Of a DNA stretch of 64,000 nucleotides, positions 22,475 to 35,379 are shown one piece after another. Origin of the DNA: Strigamia acuminata (Eukaryota > Arthropoda > Chilopoda > Geophilomorpha > Linotaeniidae). The stretch covers positions 4,778,186 to 4,842,185 of the forward strand of contig OX442317.1 in assembly GCA_949358305.1 (NCBI GenBank), written 5' to 3'. The position numbers and the translations under genes are program-made. The notes beneath the pieces were generated by a model. It worked only from the letters and a program-made list of their open reading frames with translations. It had not been told where the DNA came from and searched no databases. The first letter of the stretch is position 1. Every line of letters starts with the position of its first letter.

Positions 22475-25019
22475 GAATGAGACATCATCCGCGCAATTTC
22501 ACAACTTCGTTCGCATTGTTGATGAAATCTGGGGAGTCAACAAAGCGTAGGCGATGTATCCGCACCTTGGCACTTGCGCGTTTAGTGGCTGAATGGTTTC
22601 CTAAGCAGGAATTCAACAGCTGAGGAAGATGAGGCCACGGCGCATGCGCCGTCCACTTGTTGCCTCGAGCACTGAAACAATCAAAGCCAACAAAGACCGC
22701 CATTGTTGCCCATTTCGATTTTTTTTTTCTCTCTCCACCACATTTCAAATCAAACAATAACGCGAAATAATTGAAAACAGAAAATTGTTAATCATTTCAC
22801 TTGTCACTCACTTTTCTAAAGACTGTTTCATCCGAGTTGACCTTAAAGAGTGCACTTCCGGTTTGGATGATAAATCACCTGCATCGTTTTTTCTCTAGTG
22901 AATGATTTTAACGGGTTAATCCAACCAACAACTTCCAATTCTTGTGGGAATGGAAAGAATGGAAAGAACATTTACGCACGTATTTGCGCGTCCGGTTTTG
23001 TATTTGAGGAAAATTTATTCGCAGCGTTCCGCATTTTTCCACCTCCCATCTCTTCATTTCCTTCCTCGACTTAGAAAACTCTTCCGCCATGTTGCAGTGT
23101 GTGATTAAAACATAATTATAACAAATTTTGCTATTTAATTTATCTTTTTTTTCATAATTTTTATCACATGGGTTAAAGAGGAATTAAAAATAAATAAAAT
23201 CTTGCATTGTTTTTTAATCTAAAGCGGAAGAAGAGCGTTAATTCCGGATAGGACTATTAATTTATTCATATATGAAAATAACAATGGAGGCATAAATAGC
23301 TGCTTCCATAAAATTGGGGTGGAAAGTAAGAGATTTGACCGGAAATGAGTTTAGTTTTTATGGTTTTTTAGTTTTTTACACTCGAATGTGTGCGAGGCGG
23401 GGAAACTAAGCGTCCGTGACGTCCAAAACACCGCTTTTAAGTCGCTCGCATCAAGAATAGTGTTAAATGCTGTTTCGAAGCAATAAATAATAAAAGTGTT
23501 CGTAAAAATCCATTCAATTGTTTGGAAATGTACGCGGCCATTGTTTGTTACGATTCTCCGCTCTGTTTTCGATGTATTGTTTTGTTTGTTATTTAAAGAG
23601 AGAGAAAAAAATCTTATTTTGCAATTACGGCTTTTAAAAAACAAATATCACTTTTTTTCTTCGTCTTTCCTCTTTGCAAATGACCCATTGTTCACTATCT
23701 CCACAATCAAGCAATTTATTCATGAAGTCTCTACTGCACTTTTATCTAATTTCATTTTTATTTTTCCTTTTAGAGAAAAAGCGAAAGCTCAACTGCATCA
23801 ACCATATACAAAAACAACTTTCCATTTCCTCAATGTTAAAAAGATGAGTAATAAAAACGATCCCAAAAAAGAACCAGATCTAAAAATCGATCCGATCCAA
23901 ATACAAAAATTTTTTTCCACGTTTTCTTATTGTTTTCTCGTGCATGGGTGAAGCCGAGGCCAATTAAGGTTGATTTCATTTGTTGTTATTCCATTTATTG
24001 TTGATTATTTGCTTGGATAGAGGCACTGTTCGCCGCACCAACAAACCCAAACTAGTCCGGTCAAACGCAAACCAGCAAAAACCGATAATGTCACCATTAT
24101 GTTCCCACTCCTAATATATATATTTGCGAAACAAACAATTTATTGCCGCTCATTATTCCCATTACAAAACACTCAATTTTCTCTTTCTTCACCAATTTCG
24201 GAGTTCCATTTCTCTCTTTTTTTGCCATCAAAACCTTTGGCCCGCTCATTATTACCATTTACTGCAATTTTTTGTGGGTCTAAACACCTATTATTGTTCC
24301 TCTTTTGACTGTTATTAAATCTCACTTGTTCCCATTCTCGCTTTTTAACGCATTGTCACGTCTGTGACAGGTGCAACAACTCACCTGTAGCGGTCATAGT
24401 GTCCATCCTTGCGCCTTGGTTATAACCTAGTTCCTCGTCTATACTTTGCTCGTTCTTTACTTTCTCTAATTGCAAGGATGAGTTGGACCACACCTCGGCA
24501 ATAAGTGCTTAAACGATTGTTTTATTATACCTATTTTAACGCGGCGTGACGTGACGTCGCGTCACTAATAATAGCGCACAATGAGAAAGGAAAATGGTTC
24601 ACTCTATTTTTGTAGTTGGGCGCAGAATCAAATGGAAATAATTGCGAGATTTGTCACGCGGTGTCGTGTGTTCAACCCGGAAAAAAGGGAATTGGAAATG
24701 ATTAAATGAAATAAGTTGGGATAAGACCGTTCAACTCGAGAGTTTAGCATCGCAGCGCATCAAAATTCAATGCATTCAAAGCGGAAATTAATCGGAAGTT
24801 GTGCCTTTTAGATGCAAACTGTATAGATCTTGATTTGTAGTCGGCGCACTTTTCTTTTTCTCGCCTCGTCCTGGTTTTGATGGTCATTTGGATGGATATT
24901 TGAGATTGGTTTGGCCGAAATTGCGCTCGTAAATATCTGCAGTGCTGCAATTTCTGTCCGACACGTGCATTGCAACGTTAAGTGCATTCATTGTTGTCTG
25001 GTGGGCGAAGAAACAATGC
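22475..25019. other. Intergenic / 5' flank
   Basis: 5' flank of the Ser/Thr-rich gene. Short frames at 22908-23090 (-) and 23496-23951 (+) could not be tied to a gene. Confidence 0.4.
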
Positions 25020-25760
25020 AGTTTTTACGAAAATGTTGAAGAAATGCGGAAAAATGTAGAAAAATTTTGAAAAAATGCAGAGAAATGTTGTAAAAACGCA
25101 GAAAAATATTGAAAAAATGCAGAAAAATGGTGAAAATATGCAGATAAAATGCAGAAAAATGATAATATACAGAAAAAATGCAGAGAATATGCAGATAAAA
25201 TGCGGAAAAATGTAGAAAAATTTTGAAGAAATGCGGAAAAATGTAGAAAAATTTTGAAGAAATGCGGAAAAATGTAGAAGACTTTTGAAAAAATGCAGAG
25301 AAATGTTGAAAAAACGCAGAAAAATGATGACAATATGCAGATAAAATGCAGAAAAATGATAATATACAGAAAAATGATGGAAACATCCAGATAAAATGAT
25401 GAAAATATGCAGATAAAATGCTGAAAAATGATAATATACAGAAAAAATGCAGAAAATTTTTTAAAAAAGTAAGAAATATGCAGAAAATTTTTTAAAAAAG
25501 TAAGAAATATGCAGAAAATTTTTTAAAAAAGTAAGAAATATGCAGAAAATTTTTTAAAAAAGTAAGAAATATGCAGACAATTGTTTAAAAAAGTAAGAAA
25601 TATGCAGACAATTTTTTTAAAAAGTAAGAAATATGCAGAAAATTGTTTAAAAAAGTAAGAAATATGCAGACAATTTTTTTAAGAAGTAAGAAATATGCAG
25701 AAATTTTTTTTAAAAAGTAAGAAATATGCAGAAATTTTTTAAAAAAAGTAAAAATGTGAG
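25020..25760. repeat. Minisatellite, two unit types
   Basis: 25020-25440 is built of variants of GCAGAAAAATGTTGAAAAA. 25440-25760 is a 31 bp unit (AAGTAAGAAATATGCAGAAA plus a T6A5 tract), about ten copies. Noncoding. Confidence 0.85.
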
Positions 25761-26138
25761 TGAAGGGAAAATATTTAACACTAGGGGTCTGCAATCCGAA
25801 AAATGCAACAATCTCAACGTGCAAATTCCTTTTAACTAATAAAAAGTAAGTCACGGCACACATTTGTTTCCCTTGACTTAATGAAGCCGATGCTTGGCTA
25901 CTCGTGCACATTGTTGACTATTCGAAAAACCCCTAATGTGATTCAAATATCAATTGAAGCTGAAACCGATCGGTACCAATTGATGCAATAAACATGCCAG
26001 ATTAGTACGTTCGGAATAAATGCCACGTCTTAATTAAAGCGGAAGTTTATCGACATAAACAACGACAATCCTTGACATCAATATCTTCGAAAGCAATCAC
26101 ATTGGAATTTCATTAATCATTATTTGCAAGCTAATTTT

Positions 26139-27509
26139 TTATTTTACGATTTTCCAAATCGGTATAAAGAATGGCATCTGTGTGGGCGTGGGGTGATGAC
26201 TGATGGCGTCGCAGGCGTATTGGGCGCTGCCGGTGTAATCACAATTTCTGGAATCGGAAAAGGATATTTTCTAAACAGAAAAAAAAAAAATTAAAAAATA
26301 AAATAAAATTTGAGAAAAAAAATGTGGAATTCAACACGAATACTTTTTATCTATTTTATCTATTTACCTGCTGACACGTGACCGTTTACATTTCAAGTAA
26401 TGAGTGGTGAGGGCACTTCTGGTTGATTTTTTGTACACCTGGGGTGTTGGAGGTAACTCATTTCCTCGAATGGGACTCGGGGTCAAGGTTAAATTGAGGC
26501 CACGTTGTTGCGATGTAACATCAGAGGGGGTGGATGAACAAGGCTGAGATAAAACTACAAACACGATTTTTTACGGAATTTTAAATTGTTTTTTTTTTAT
26601 AAAAAAAAAATATAAAAACAATAATTGCACTGCTGTATTCGGATCTTGACCCTATTTTTTTTTTTGAAGAAATAATTATACCTGACCCGGGAGTCGTGAT
26701 GCGGACAGATAGTTGAATTTCATTATTTCGTGCGTTTTGGCACCGAGTTGATGCGATTTTGAGAAACCGACGAATGATGTACAAAATAAGCACCTAAAAA
26801 TTTCATAAAAATGCCATAAACCAAAATTATTATATTTTTGACATATATTTTGAAATACTTGGCTCAAAGCGAGGCATAAAGTGATGATTATAGCCGGCGA
26901 CGTCACATCAACAATCTCTCTAAACGGTTCGATACAACGCTAGTGTTTGGACAAGACTCAAACAATAAAAAAGCACTGAGATAATCGATTATTTACCTCG
27001 CAAAAATGCGATATAAAAAGGGAATTGACCTCGAATTGACCTCTTAAGACGAAAAGAGCTGACGCGAGCGATATTTCCATAATAAATAATATTACAGTTA
27101 AAGATACATACTTAGAAAATCAAAATTAATAGAAAAATTGGAGAGAAAAATAATATTTATTAATTTTACCAATCTAAGACCGTCGATAGTTGGGCAGGTG
27201 ATTCCAGTAAGGCCCGTAAAGGCCATTAAAATACCCAGAGCAATGCAAGTGTTTACGATGTGCTGCAGTTGGTAGGAAATTGTTAGTTCCTTCAACAGAC
27301 TCACACTTGCCTTTAAGTATACACCTTTGACTGTAAAAACTACACCGGTTAACTATAAAAAAAAATATATTTTTTGTATTATTTATTATATTGTGAGATA
27401 ATTAATTTACTCCCGAGATAATGCTGACAACTTTGACGAAACTACGGCACGAATGAGGTCCAATAATTGGTAATTCGTCGTCTGTTATGTCAAACAACAT
27501 CGACGCCAT
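26139..27509 (-). CDS. Four-membrane-span protein, tetraspanin-like without the large loop
   Basis: Seven phase-consistent exons: 27411-27509, 27170-27352, 26997-27110, 26859-26915, 26682-26793, 26368-26554, 26139-26247 (286 aa). Four hydrophobic helices: about residues 25-47, 63-85, 96-118 and 139-162. Spacing of the first three, the GLTGITC end of helix 2 and the Glu in helix 3 (FIMEISLASALF) match the tetraspanin plan. Between helices 3 and 4, however, there are only about 20 residues (RGQFEVNSLFISHFCE), with no CCG motif. The C-terminal cytoplasmic tail of about 120 residues is long for the family and rich in Ser, Thr and Pro. It lies 340 bp downstream of a canonical tetraspanin on the same strand, suggesting tandem origin. 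The tetraspanin relation is an inference; it may be another four-span family. Confidence 0.75.
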
Positions 27510-27848
27510 TTTTGTCTGGTTGTCGTTATAATTTGAATATTTAAATTGGAAAAAAAAATTATTTATTTGTTGGTAATTGTTCAAATAACTACATTTTACA
27601 TTACAATATGTTTTGTATGACTAGGAAATCTCATCCTAAAAAAAAAATTAGTAATTTTTTTTTAAAATATGAAATCCCATTTGTAAAAATTATTAATAGA
27701 TTTCTTTTAGTACAAATAAGTAGATATAATGTAGTGAAATATAGACATGATAATAATTTGATGTTAAAAAAAGAGGAAGATTATTTTAATTATGTTTTTG
27801 GTGCGTTATGACAAATTGCTAAGCGAAGATTTAGATTTTTGTTCTGGT

Positions 27849-30288
27849 TCACTTCCGACCTACTGCTTGGCACAGACACACGGAGAAAGTGATGCCCAGA
27901 ATCTGGAATGGAAAGGAATTAACAAATTTGGAGTTTGGTGGTGAAATATTTAAATTTTTTGTTTAAATGTACTTGAATGAGGCAAATTGAAAGGGAAATT
28001 CCTCCAATTAGACCAGTTTTCTCCTCGATGAAGAGCGTGAAACGTTCCTTACATCCCTAAGAGACAAAACGAGAAATGTTGCTAATTGGAATTGATATTG
28101 GCAATTGACTAAAAGATTTTTTTTATTTTTTAAATTGCAGGAGGAAATTCTTCGGGGGAAATCAAACGTCTAACAAGGTTTAATGCAGGTAAGAAATTTT
28201 TTTTTTTTTTTATCTTTAAGAAAAGTTCGAAAGTGGGTAAACACTCCTAAATTAAGTCGGTTTTGATTGAATCGCGCTTGCGCAAAGCAGATTATTTCCA
28301 TTAGGGAAATACTAAAGGAAGGGAAGCGATCCAACTGGTCCCTTTTGGCACTTTTCTTTTGTAAGCGATGACGTTTACAGCGTCGTATTTTCCAGCCAAA
28401 AAGTAGTAAACTAACAAAATGGACTTATCTCACTCGTTATTGAATGCATAAGGGCTTTGAGAAAGAAATTGATGAAAAAATACAACAATGTGTGGAAACA
28501 TATGGAAATAAAAATAAAGCAATACATAGAAACAAAAATACAAGAATGGATGGAAACAAAACTAGAAGGACAGATGGGAACAAAACTACAAGAATGGATG
28601 GAAACAAAACTACAAGAATGGATGGAAACAAAACTACAAGAATGGATGGAAACAAAACTACAAGAATGGATGGAAACAAAACTACAAGAATGGATGGAAC
28701 AAAACTACAAGAATGGATGGAAACAAAACTACAAGAATGGATGGAAACAAAATTACAAAACACGTTTTAGACTTACCATAACAAATTGTCGACCGGTTAT
28801 CTCATTTCTGCAGGAATTTGGCACCGCTTTTCCCCAATCTTGATAATCTTTCCAGTTATTTACACCGCAGCAGTACAACTGTGGAATGCAAAAATAAGTC
28901 CAATTTCGGAGAAGAGGAAAATCTAGCGAGTCTTACAAACGATTGTATAGTATCCAACATTTTTCTGGCTTTACGATTATATCCTGATTCATGTATAGCC
29001 TTGGTCATTGTATTGACAATAAAGTCATCCAACTGGAACGAAAAAAGTGATGAAAAGTTTCCATTTGTTTAAAGCAAACAAAGACATACCGAAGTTCCCT
29101 CCACTCCAATGCTGAACGCATAAGCTCCGGCCGATAATTCAAGAATGAATACACCAACCAGGAAAATTGTGTTCTAAACCGACAACAGGTGGTGACAATT
29201 AATTGAAACTCAACTTAATTAGATAAATTAATTTACCAACGACAACAAAAATCTGCTCTCCATTAAAGCTCCCATGCACCCTGATAATCCGATGATCATT
29301 ATTATTGCTCCAGTTGCTATGACTATGTAACAAGCTGCAAAATAGTATTCAAATCCCGTTTGCTGAATAACGCTCCTGGATACGTAGTCTTCTCGTACCC
29401 AGATGCCGAGTGCCATAACGGTGCATCCTAATAGCTGATAGCGGAAACAGATTTTAGTATAATGGGTTTCAGTGGTTTTCATACAGAACAACAATGTTCA
29501 TACTAAAATGGTTGTTTAGTGGTTTTATAATGGTGCAACAATGTTTCTAGTAAAATTGTTTTCAGTGGTTTTCTAACAGTGCAACAATATTGCTAATAAT
29601 ATGATTTTCTGTGGTTTTTTTTACCGGTACAACAATGTTGAAGTAAAAAGGTTTTCAATAGTTTTCTACAGGTCAACAATGTTCATGCTAAAATGATTTT
29701 TTTGTGGTTTTCTAATGGTACAACAATGCTTCTAGTAAAATTGTTTTCAATAGTTTTCTACAATACAACAATGTTGTTGCTGAAATGTAGATTTTATAGA
29801 AACAAAATGGGCGACAAAACGGATAATCTCAGTTTTTTTGTTATAAAAATAAGGAAAATGTGTGATGTATTGCAGAACAATGCAAAATGCGATTGTTTTC
29901 AACAGAGTGCTTGAGTGTTTTAGCGTTGTGGAAAATATTAATCGGCCATTTTTAAAATGACGTGATGCTGAAGTTATTCGCAAGGTGTGGCCGATAATAA
30001 AACTGTTTAGTTTGTAATTACACTTTTATGTGCCCCTCGTTAGAAACTAAGAGTTAATTAAAAATATAACACATAAACACACTTATCACATTAATTAGTG
30101 TCTGTATGTAATAAATTCTAATAATAAAAGCTGGTGGTTGGTAAAACAAAAATCACTGTTGAGCTCGGTTGCACCTGTTTAAAGTTCAAAATTAACAAAA
30201 ACGATATTGTTTATCTTACCCAAAAGACAAAATTGAAGACAAACAATAGGTATTTCATACAATACGCTGCGCCTTTTAACTCCGACAT
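27849..30288 (-). CDS. Tetraspanin
   Basis: Seven exons, each with GT..AG and all in phase 0: 30220-30288, 29237-29434, 29090-29173, 28937-29032, 28777-28878, 27973-28056, 27849-27902 (228 aa). The N-terminus CMKYLLFVFNFVFWLLG is the family signature before and in helix 1. Helix 2 ends GLSGCMGALMESR, and helix 3 carries the conserved Glu (FILELSAG). The large extracellular loop holds CCG (Cys152-153), PNSC (Cys172) and Cys185, i.e. the four-cysteine type. Tetraspanins organise membrane microdomains with integrins and other partners. Closest in feel to CD63/CD9-type members, but a specific ortholog is not claimed. Intron 5 holds a 24 bp minisatellite and intron 1 a diverged roughly 60 bp tandem repeat. 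Confidence 0.95.
28531..28760. repeat. 24 bp minisatellite in tetraspanin intron 5
   Basis: Unit ACAAGAATGGATGGAAACAA plus AACT, about nine copies, nearly identical. Because 24 is divisible by three, several frames stay open (for example KLQEWMET), but it lies inside an intron on the other strand's gene, so coding is unlikely. Confidence 0.9.
29490..29775. repeat. Diverged tandem repeat in tetraspanin intron 1
   Basis: About five units of 55-60 bp sharing ACAACAATG, GTTTTC and AGTGGTTTTCTA blocks, with many substitutions. Confidence 0.6.
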
Positions 30289-31987
30289 GATGAAACGGTC
30301 GAAGAAAATCTACGAGTAGGAGTCGCCAATTCAATCGAATTGTACAGGTGAAAAAATGCAGCTCAAAAAATGGCGAATTGCTATCGGAAGTGACAAAGTC
30401 CAGTAACGTTTCGCTGATAACGAGTAATCTTATCACGGTCGTCATAGCGACTATAATGGGATAAGACAAAATAACTGTCGAAGACAGGTGATTGTTATGG
30501 TATTGAAGTATATCTTGTTTGCCCCTAATTCGATTAAGGGATTATAATTAGCCGAAGAAGAAAAGTGTGAAGAAGAAAAGTTGCTGCACATCGTCTGCTA
30601 ATTGAATCCTGACTTGATTTAGCGCTCGGCAATGCCTCATGTCGTTGGTAGAGAGAGAAGGCACAATTGATGAATTATGACATTTTTGGAGAATTATTTT
30701 ATCCAGCTCCAATCAGGATTTATTAGAAAAGAAGAGGAATAAAAAAGATGACTAAACGATTATTTACGTTGATTGTAGCGTTCCTTTTGTGTTTTTCTTC
30801 GAGTTATTCGGCCATTTTCGACTGTTTTGCCAAAAATGCAAGTTAAACTGGCACGAATAATCTTCATGCGGCTTATTTACGTTAAAATTAGCATAATCAC
30901 CGCATTTGAATATCAAGTGAAGGTTTGCGCTGGTGCGTGGAAAGAAAACGCCACATAGTTTTTATTTTGTTTTAAAAAAAATAATTCATTGATTTATTTA
31001 TTTGCCAACATGAACTGATGGGAATGTCAAACCATTTCTCAGATGCCGAACGACGCCAATTTTGCCATCACCATAACAGCAGGAAATACAATTCCCAAAT
31101 GTTGGCGTATAATAATAATAGGTCGGCTGGATTCGAGTTAATTATCATTAAAAGTGAAATTGGATCGAAAAACACATTAAAAATCAAAATAAGCACCTTT
31201 TGGGTTTCATAAAAGCAGCCAAATAGCCCTAAACTTTCCACATTCCCCCCATAAAACCCAATTAAAAGCAACGGTATGGAACAGAATACTGTTTACACAG
31301 AGAAAAGAGATGTACTTTCTTGTTTATCTCTTGTTATTACATAAGTTTTCGGTCCGTACTCCATTGATTTTGAGCAAAAACACAATTTATAGCCACAATG
31401 TCAACAAGCCTCGACTGTCACGTAAGATTTACTTCACTCCGTCGCAATAAAACGTTATTAGGACTCGTTTGTCAACTTGTTTATATTTTCCACACTGTTG
31501 GCACCGATTCAACGTTCCGTCATTGTATTGTTTCACCAACTAATCGCTCGCTGTTTATTGGTGATTTGCATAAAACCAAAGGCCCGCGTCCGAAAGAAAG
31601 AGGCGCGATCGATCTGATCGATAAACACCACTCTAATCTAATGTCTCTTGTATTGTTACATTGGTGCGGTTGAGTTTCCTAGGAAACGCACTCGAGCTCG
31701 GCGTTTCTTCGTCTTTTCCAACACTAGTCACGTGTGACATTGACATATCCGTCTTCCGAGTTTTTATTTTTTTTTATTTTTTCCTTTCGCCACCACTCGA
31801 CGCGTTGGCTTCGTGTAGGAAAACTTTGATCTTCTGCAGGGCATCCAATTATCCTTTAGTTTGGAGGGAGGGGGAAGAGGGGGATGCCAGCATCCGCCAC
31901 ACATGCGCAGTTGGGAGAAAGCATCAAACGCGGGACGCGGACCGCCGATTCGAGGAGGGCGTTCTAACCTCTCGTGGTTGTGTCGGA
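30289..31987. other. Intergenic between divergent tetraspanin and Ly6-1
   Basis: Presumably holds both promoters. No further gene recognised; short frames at 31398-31673 and 31661-32137 lack family resemblance except for the Ly6-1 signal exon at the end of the latter. Confidence 0.45.
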
Positions 31988-34498
31988 ATGTCCTGCGTTG
32001 TGTTGTTGATTCTGTTGTTGACTGTTTTGTTTTTAGGTAAGTCGGAAATTATTTTCGTTGCAAAAACAATGCGCAATAAGAATTTATACATTGAATTTTT
32101 AAAATCGAATTTATTGTTGAAATTAAATAAAAATTAATTATTAGCGGTCAAATTATTACACATTGTTGCAAAATTTTGCAATATGGATTGTTAGCGGGCA
32201 TTTTCCATTGTTTACGGCCCGTAGATTGTTGAATTATTGAATTGTTTTATTTCAATTTTGCAACAACATCAATCATTGTTCGAAATTACTGTAATAAATA
32301 ATTTATTTATTTATTAATTTTTTTTTTTACATTTCAACAATAATATTATTCCAACAATGAGACGTGCAATTGTTTTCAATAGACTGAACTGTAAAAGAAA
32401 ATTAATAAGTCGCTCCGGTATTGGCTTTTCTCATTTACACACTAAACCGTAAATGAACTTTCCACCGCGGGAGCGACGTTAGCGGTTAGCTTTTATCGGC
32501 CATCGGTTTTAAAATTCACAACACACTATATTGGGAAAATATCAGTTCATTTCTACGATCGGCGCCCAAATCCTTCCCCATCATTTCCCGCTGTCAATCA
32601 AAATTGCCGCAATGCCCGCCACAATATCGCCCGCAAATTTCTTTTCCACTTCAACTTAAACTCGACCGTCGGCACGGCCTGTACACCCGCCGATTGATTT
32701 CCAAAATTTCTCCCTCTCACACCTTTTCCTCAATACCACACGTACCACACCCATTTGCAGTTCAACAATCGATCGACTTGTGCAAGACCGATCCTCATAA
32801 ATCGATGCATCGATTTATTTCATCTCATTTCATCTTTTTTTTCTTCACCGCATTTTTCAAACGAGTTTTGGTTGAAAAATTTGCATTTCTTTTTGTTTTT
32901 CGAGGTTGTCAAATCGATGCCAGCGTCTATTGTTACGTTTGTCATTGGTCGAAAACGTCGGAAACGGTGGAAGACATTTGTAGCCCCGGTTATTTGGACA
33001 CGACCAAGGTGAAAATTGACACGTGCACAACCGGTTGTCACACCGTCACGTTTTACGAAGGCAGTGAGTATTTTCTCATGCATTTCTTCAAGATTGAGTG
33101 TGGAATTCTGCTCGCACTTTTCCCATGGGTTTCCAAATGGTCTGCCAGATGATAAGAAAATAATAATTGTGATAAAATTTTTTTTTTTTTAATTTTTTTT
33201 TTGGGTAAAAAAATAATAATTTACATTTTCTGCAGCCATTTTTTTGTCGTGGTTACCTAGCAACAGTTTCCTTATCACATTTCCGTGGCTTAATTAAAAT
33301 GGAATTATGTTTTTTCAATTCAAAATTGGTTTTTAATACTTTAATTTATAGCTCAAAGTTTTTTATGCGGTAATTCATACGAGGAAAGTGTAAAATGGGA
33401 GGGAAAAAAATTGAAAAAATAGTGTCGACAAAAGGAGGAAATTGAGAGGGAAAAGGGGATAAAAGGGTGGGACCAAGGTCGCCAATTGAGGATTACATGT
33501 CTCCATTTGGATCAATTCCATGATGTGAATTGATGATGTTTACAAATCAGGGGACAAATGTTACCCACATGAATCAATCATTTAGTGAGAAATGTCGAGT
33601 GCTCGCGCGCAAATGTGTTGCAAAAGTTTGCTATGTGTAACTTTTCTCGATAGCTGCCCCTGAGCTTCGCTGCCTAACAATTTACAAATTCTTGATTAAA
33701 AAATTCTCTCATTGTTAAAACCAAAAAAAAAAAAAAAAAAAATACAAGAAAAGAAAAATATTTCCATCATTTTGATTGGCACCTGCTACCTCGTGCTGCC
33801 ACTTGAATATGCTGTTCTGATTTCTGGATTTTGCATTAGAATTTGCATGATGAGTGAGCGGCGAGCGCGCTACTGATGAATAACGAAATTGAGGCCAAAA
33901 TGAATTAAGTAAATTTTATTTTTCGTGCCATAACTCACCTAATTTAATTTGTTTAATCAAATCTTGATTGTATTTATTATGTAGTTATCTCGTAAATGTG
34001 TTTATATAATCTCTGCTTGGAAAGGTTAATTTATTTGCTAGTTTTATTCAAGGGGAACTGCAGTTGACATGTTTGTTTCATCTAAATACTAAAGATAACG
34101 CGGGAAAAGACTTTATTCAATGTTCGCAGTTTATATGAAAAATTTTATGACACGAAAATGGTCGTAAGTTTGGTTATGGCGCATCGTAAATGAGATAAAT
34201 TGCCATCGGAGTGATGATTTTAACGATTGTTTCAGCGGTTTTTCATTTGTTAATTGGTAATTATGTTCGTGTTCCTTTTGCAGACGAGACAACAATGTTT
34301 TCTCGGCAGTGTTCTCAAAAAACTGTTCATCAAGACGAATGCAAGACTGTTGAAGTTGTCAGTTACATTCGTCAAAAATTGTGTTACTGCGCCAGCAATT
34401 ATTGCAACTCGGCCGAAACATCATCATCAACCAACAATATCCATTTCATTTTTATTACGACGCTCAACTGGTTAATTTGGAGATTTTGTGGCATGTAA
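31988..34498 (+). CDS. Ly6/three-finger GPI-anchored protein 1 (quiver/sleepless-like)
   Basis: Three exons: 31988-32036 (signal peptide MSCVVLLILLLTVLFL), 32905-33063, 34284-34498, both introns phase 1; 140 aa. The mature part shows the ten-cysteine Ly6/uPAR pattern: CYVC, then C, C, GC, C, C, CYC and YCN, plus one extra Cys right after the signal. A hydrophobic C-terminus (FIFITTLNWLIWRF) follows a Ser/Asn-rich stretch, as expected of a GPI-attachment signal, and NET offers an N-glycosylation site. Insect proteins with this layout (quiver/sleepless, boudin, crooked) are extracellular regulators of channels or junctions; which role applies here cannot be told. It converges with a paralog at 35380-37671. 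Confidence 0.9.
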
Positions 34499-35379
34499 AC
34501 AGATGGCTGTTGTCGCATTATATCTTTATTATTTATACTAATAAATACTGAGGGTGTTTTGCTGTAAACAGAAAAGAAAGAAAAGAAAAAGTCGTTTTTT
34601 TTTTTTTAGTTTATAAATATTCCAATTTTCACTTTGAATTTGCTGGACTTTATTTTCAACAATGAGAAAGTTAAATGTTAGCAGTCCTGATTGTTCCATT
34701 TTGTTATTTTTTTTCCTTCGTTTAAGCATTAAAAAAGCTCTTCTACATTTACCAACAGGCATCGAATAAATTAAAAAGCTAACTCAACCTGAGTGGCGTC
34801 AACATTATACAGAATTTTGCATTTTTTTTCCTTTGTTCACTCAACATGGCAGCCGAACAATAACAATACAAGCTCCAGTTGCTCAATATTTGTAAAACAC
34901 TGTATCTATTTTGATATATTCACATTGTTATGTACATATCTTAAGTCATATAATAATGATTTTTCATTCATTTGTTACAACAATTCGCTCCAGCAGCACA
35001 CACTTAAACCTAAAACAATTGTTTGGGATTGTTGAGTATGTGGAATGCCTTCGTCAAAGCCAAACAGTTTCTACGATGGAATTAATTAAAGATTTGAAAT
35101 TTGAAAATAGCTGCTTGATACTGATGGTCCACGCCAAGTGGACATAACATGGGATTATTATTATTATTGAAATGGTCGTACATCGCTCGTCATCGTTACA
35201 GAAAATGACATCGCCGAAAGGTTTAAAAGCAACGCATTTTCTGTCGTTATTATTATTATTTTTTACAATAAAGAAATGAAACCAATTCAACAATGAACTT
35301 TGCCAACAATAAACCCGCCAACAATGAGTGTACAGCCAAAGCCATAAAAAATTAGAAGATAGTTTGGATTCGGGAGTCG
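34499..35379. other. Intergenic between convergent Ly6 genes
   Basis: Presumed 3' UTRs (AATAAA-like and ACTAATAAATA near 34540). No gene recognised. Confidence 0.5.

Noticed and set aside
22908-23090. Minus-strand frame starting MAEEFSKSRKEMK
   Set aside because: Plausible N-terminus, but no clear donor or continuing exon could be found.
23496-23951. 151-codon plus-strand frame
   Set aside because: Compositionally biased (F, L, K rich), no domain, no supporting splice or promoter context.
24988-25911. F/I/S/H-rich frames on the minus strand
   Set aside because: Arise from AT-rich minisatellites.
26915-26940. GGTTCGATAC resembling a tRNA T-loop
   Set aside because: No acceptor stem or anticodon arm could be folded around it; it lies at an intron/exon border.
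28437-28843. Repeat proteins KLQEWMET (+) and SILVVLFP (-)
   Set aside because: Product of a 24 bp minisatellite inside a tetraspanin intron; several frames are equally open.
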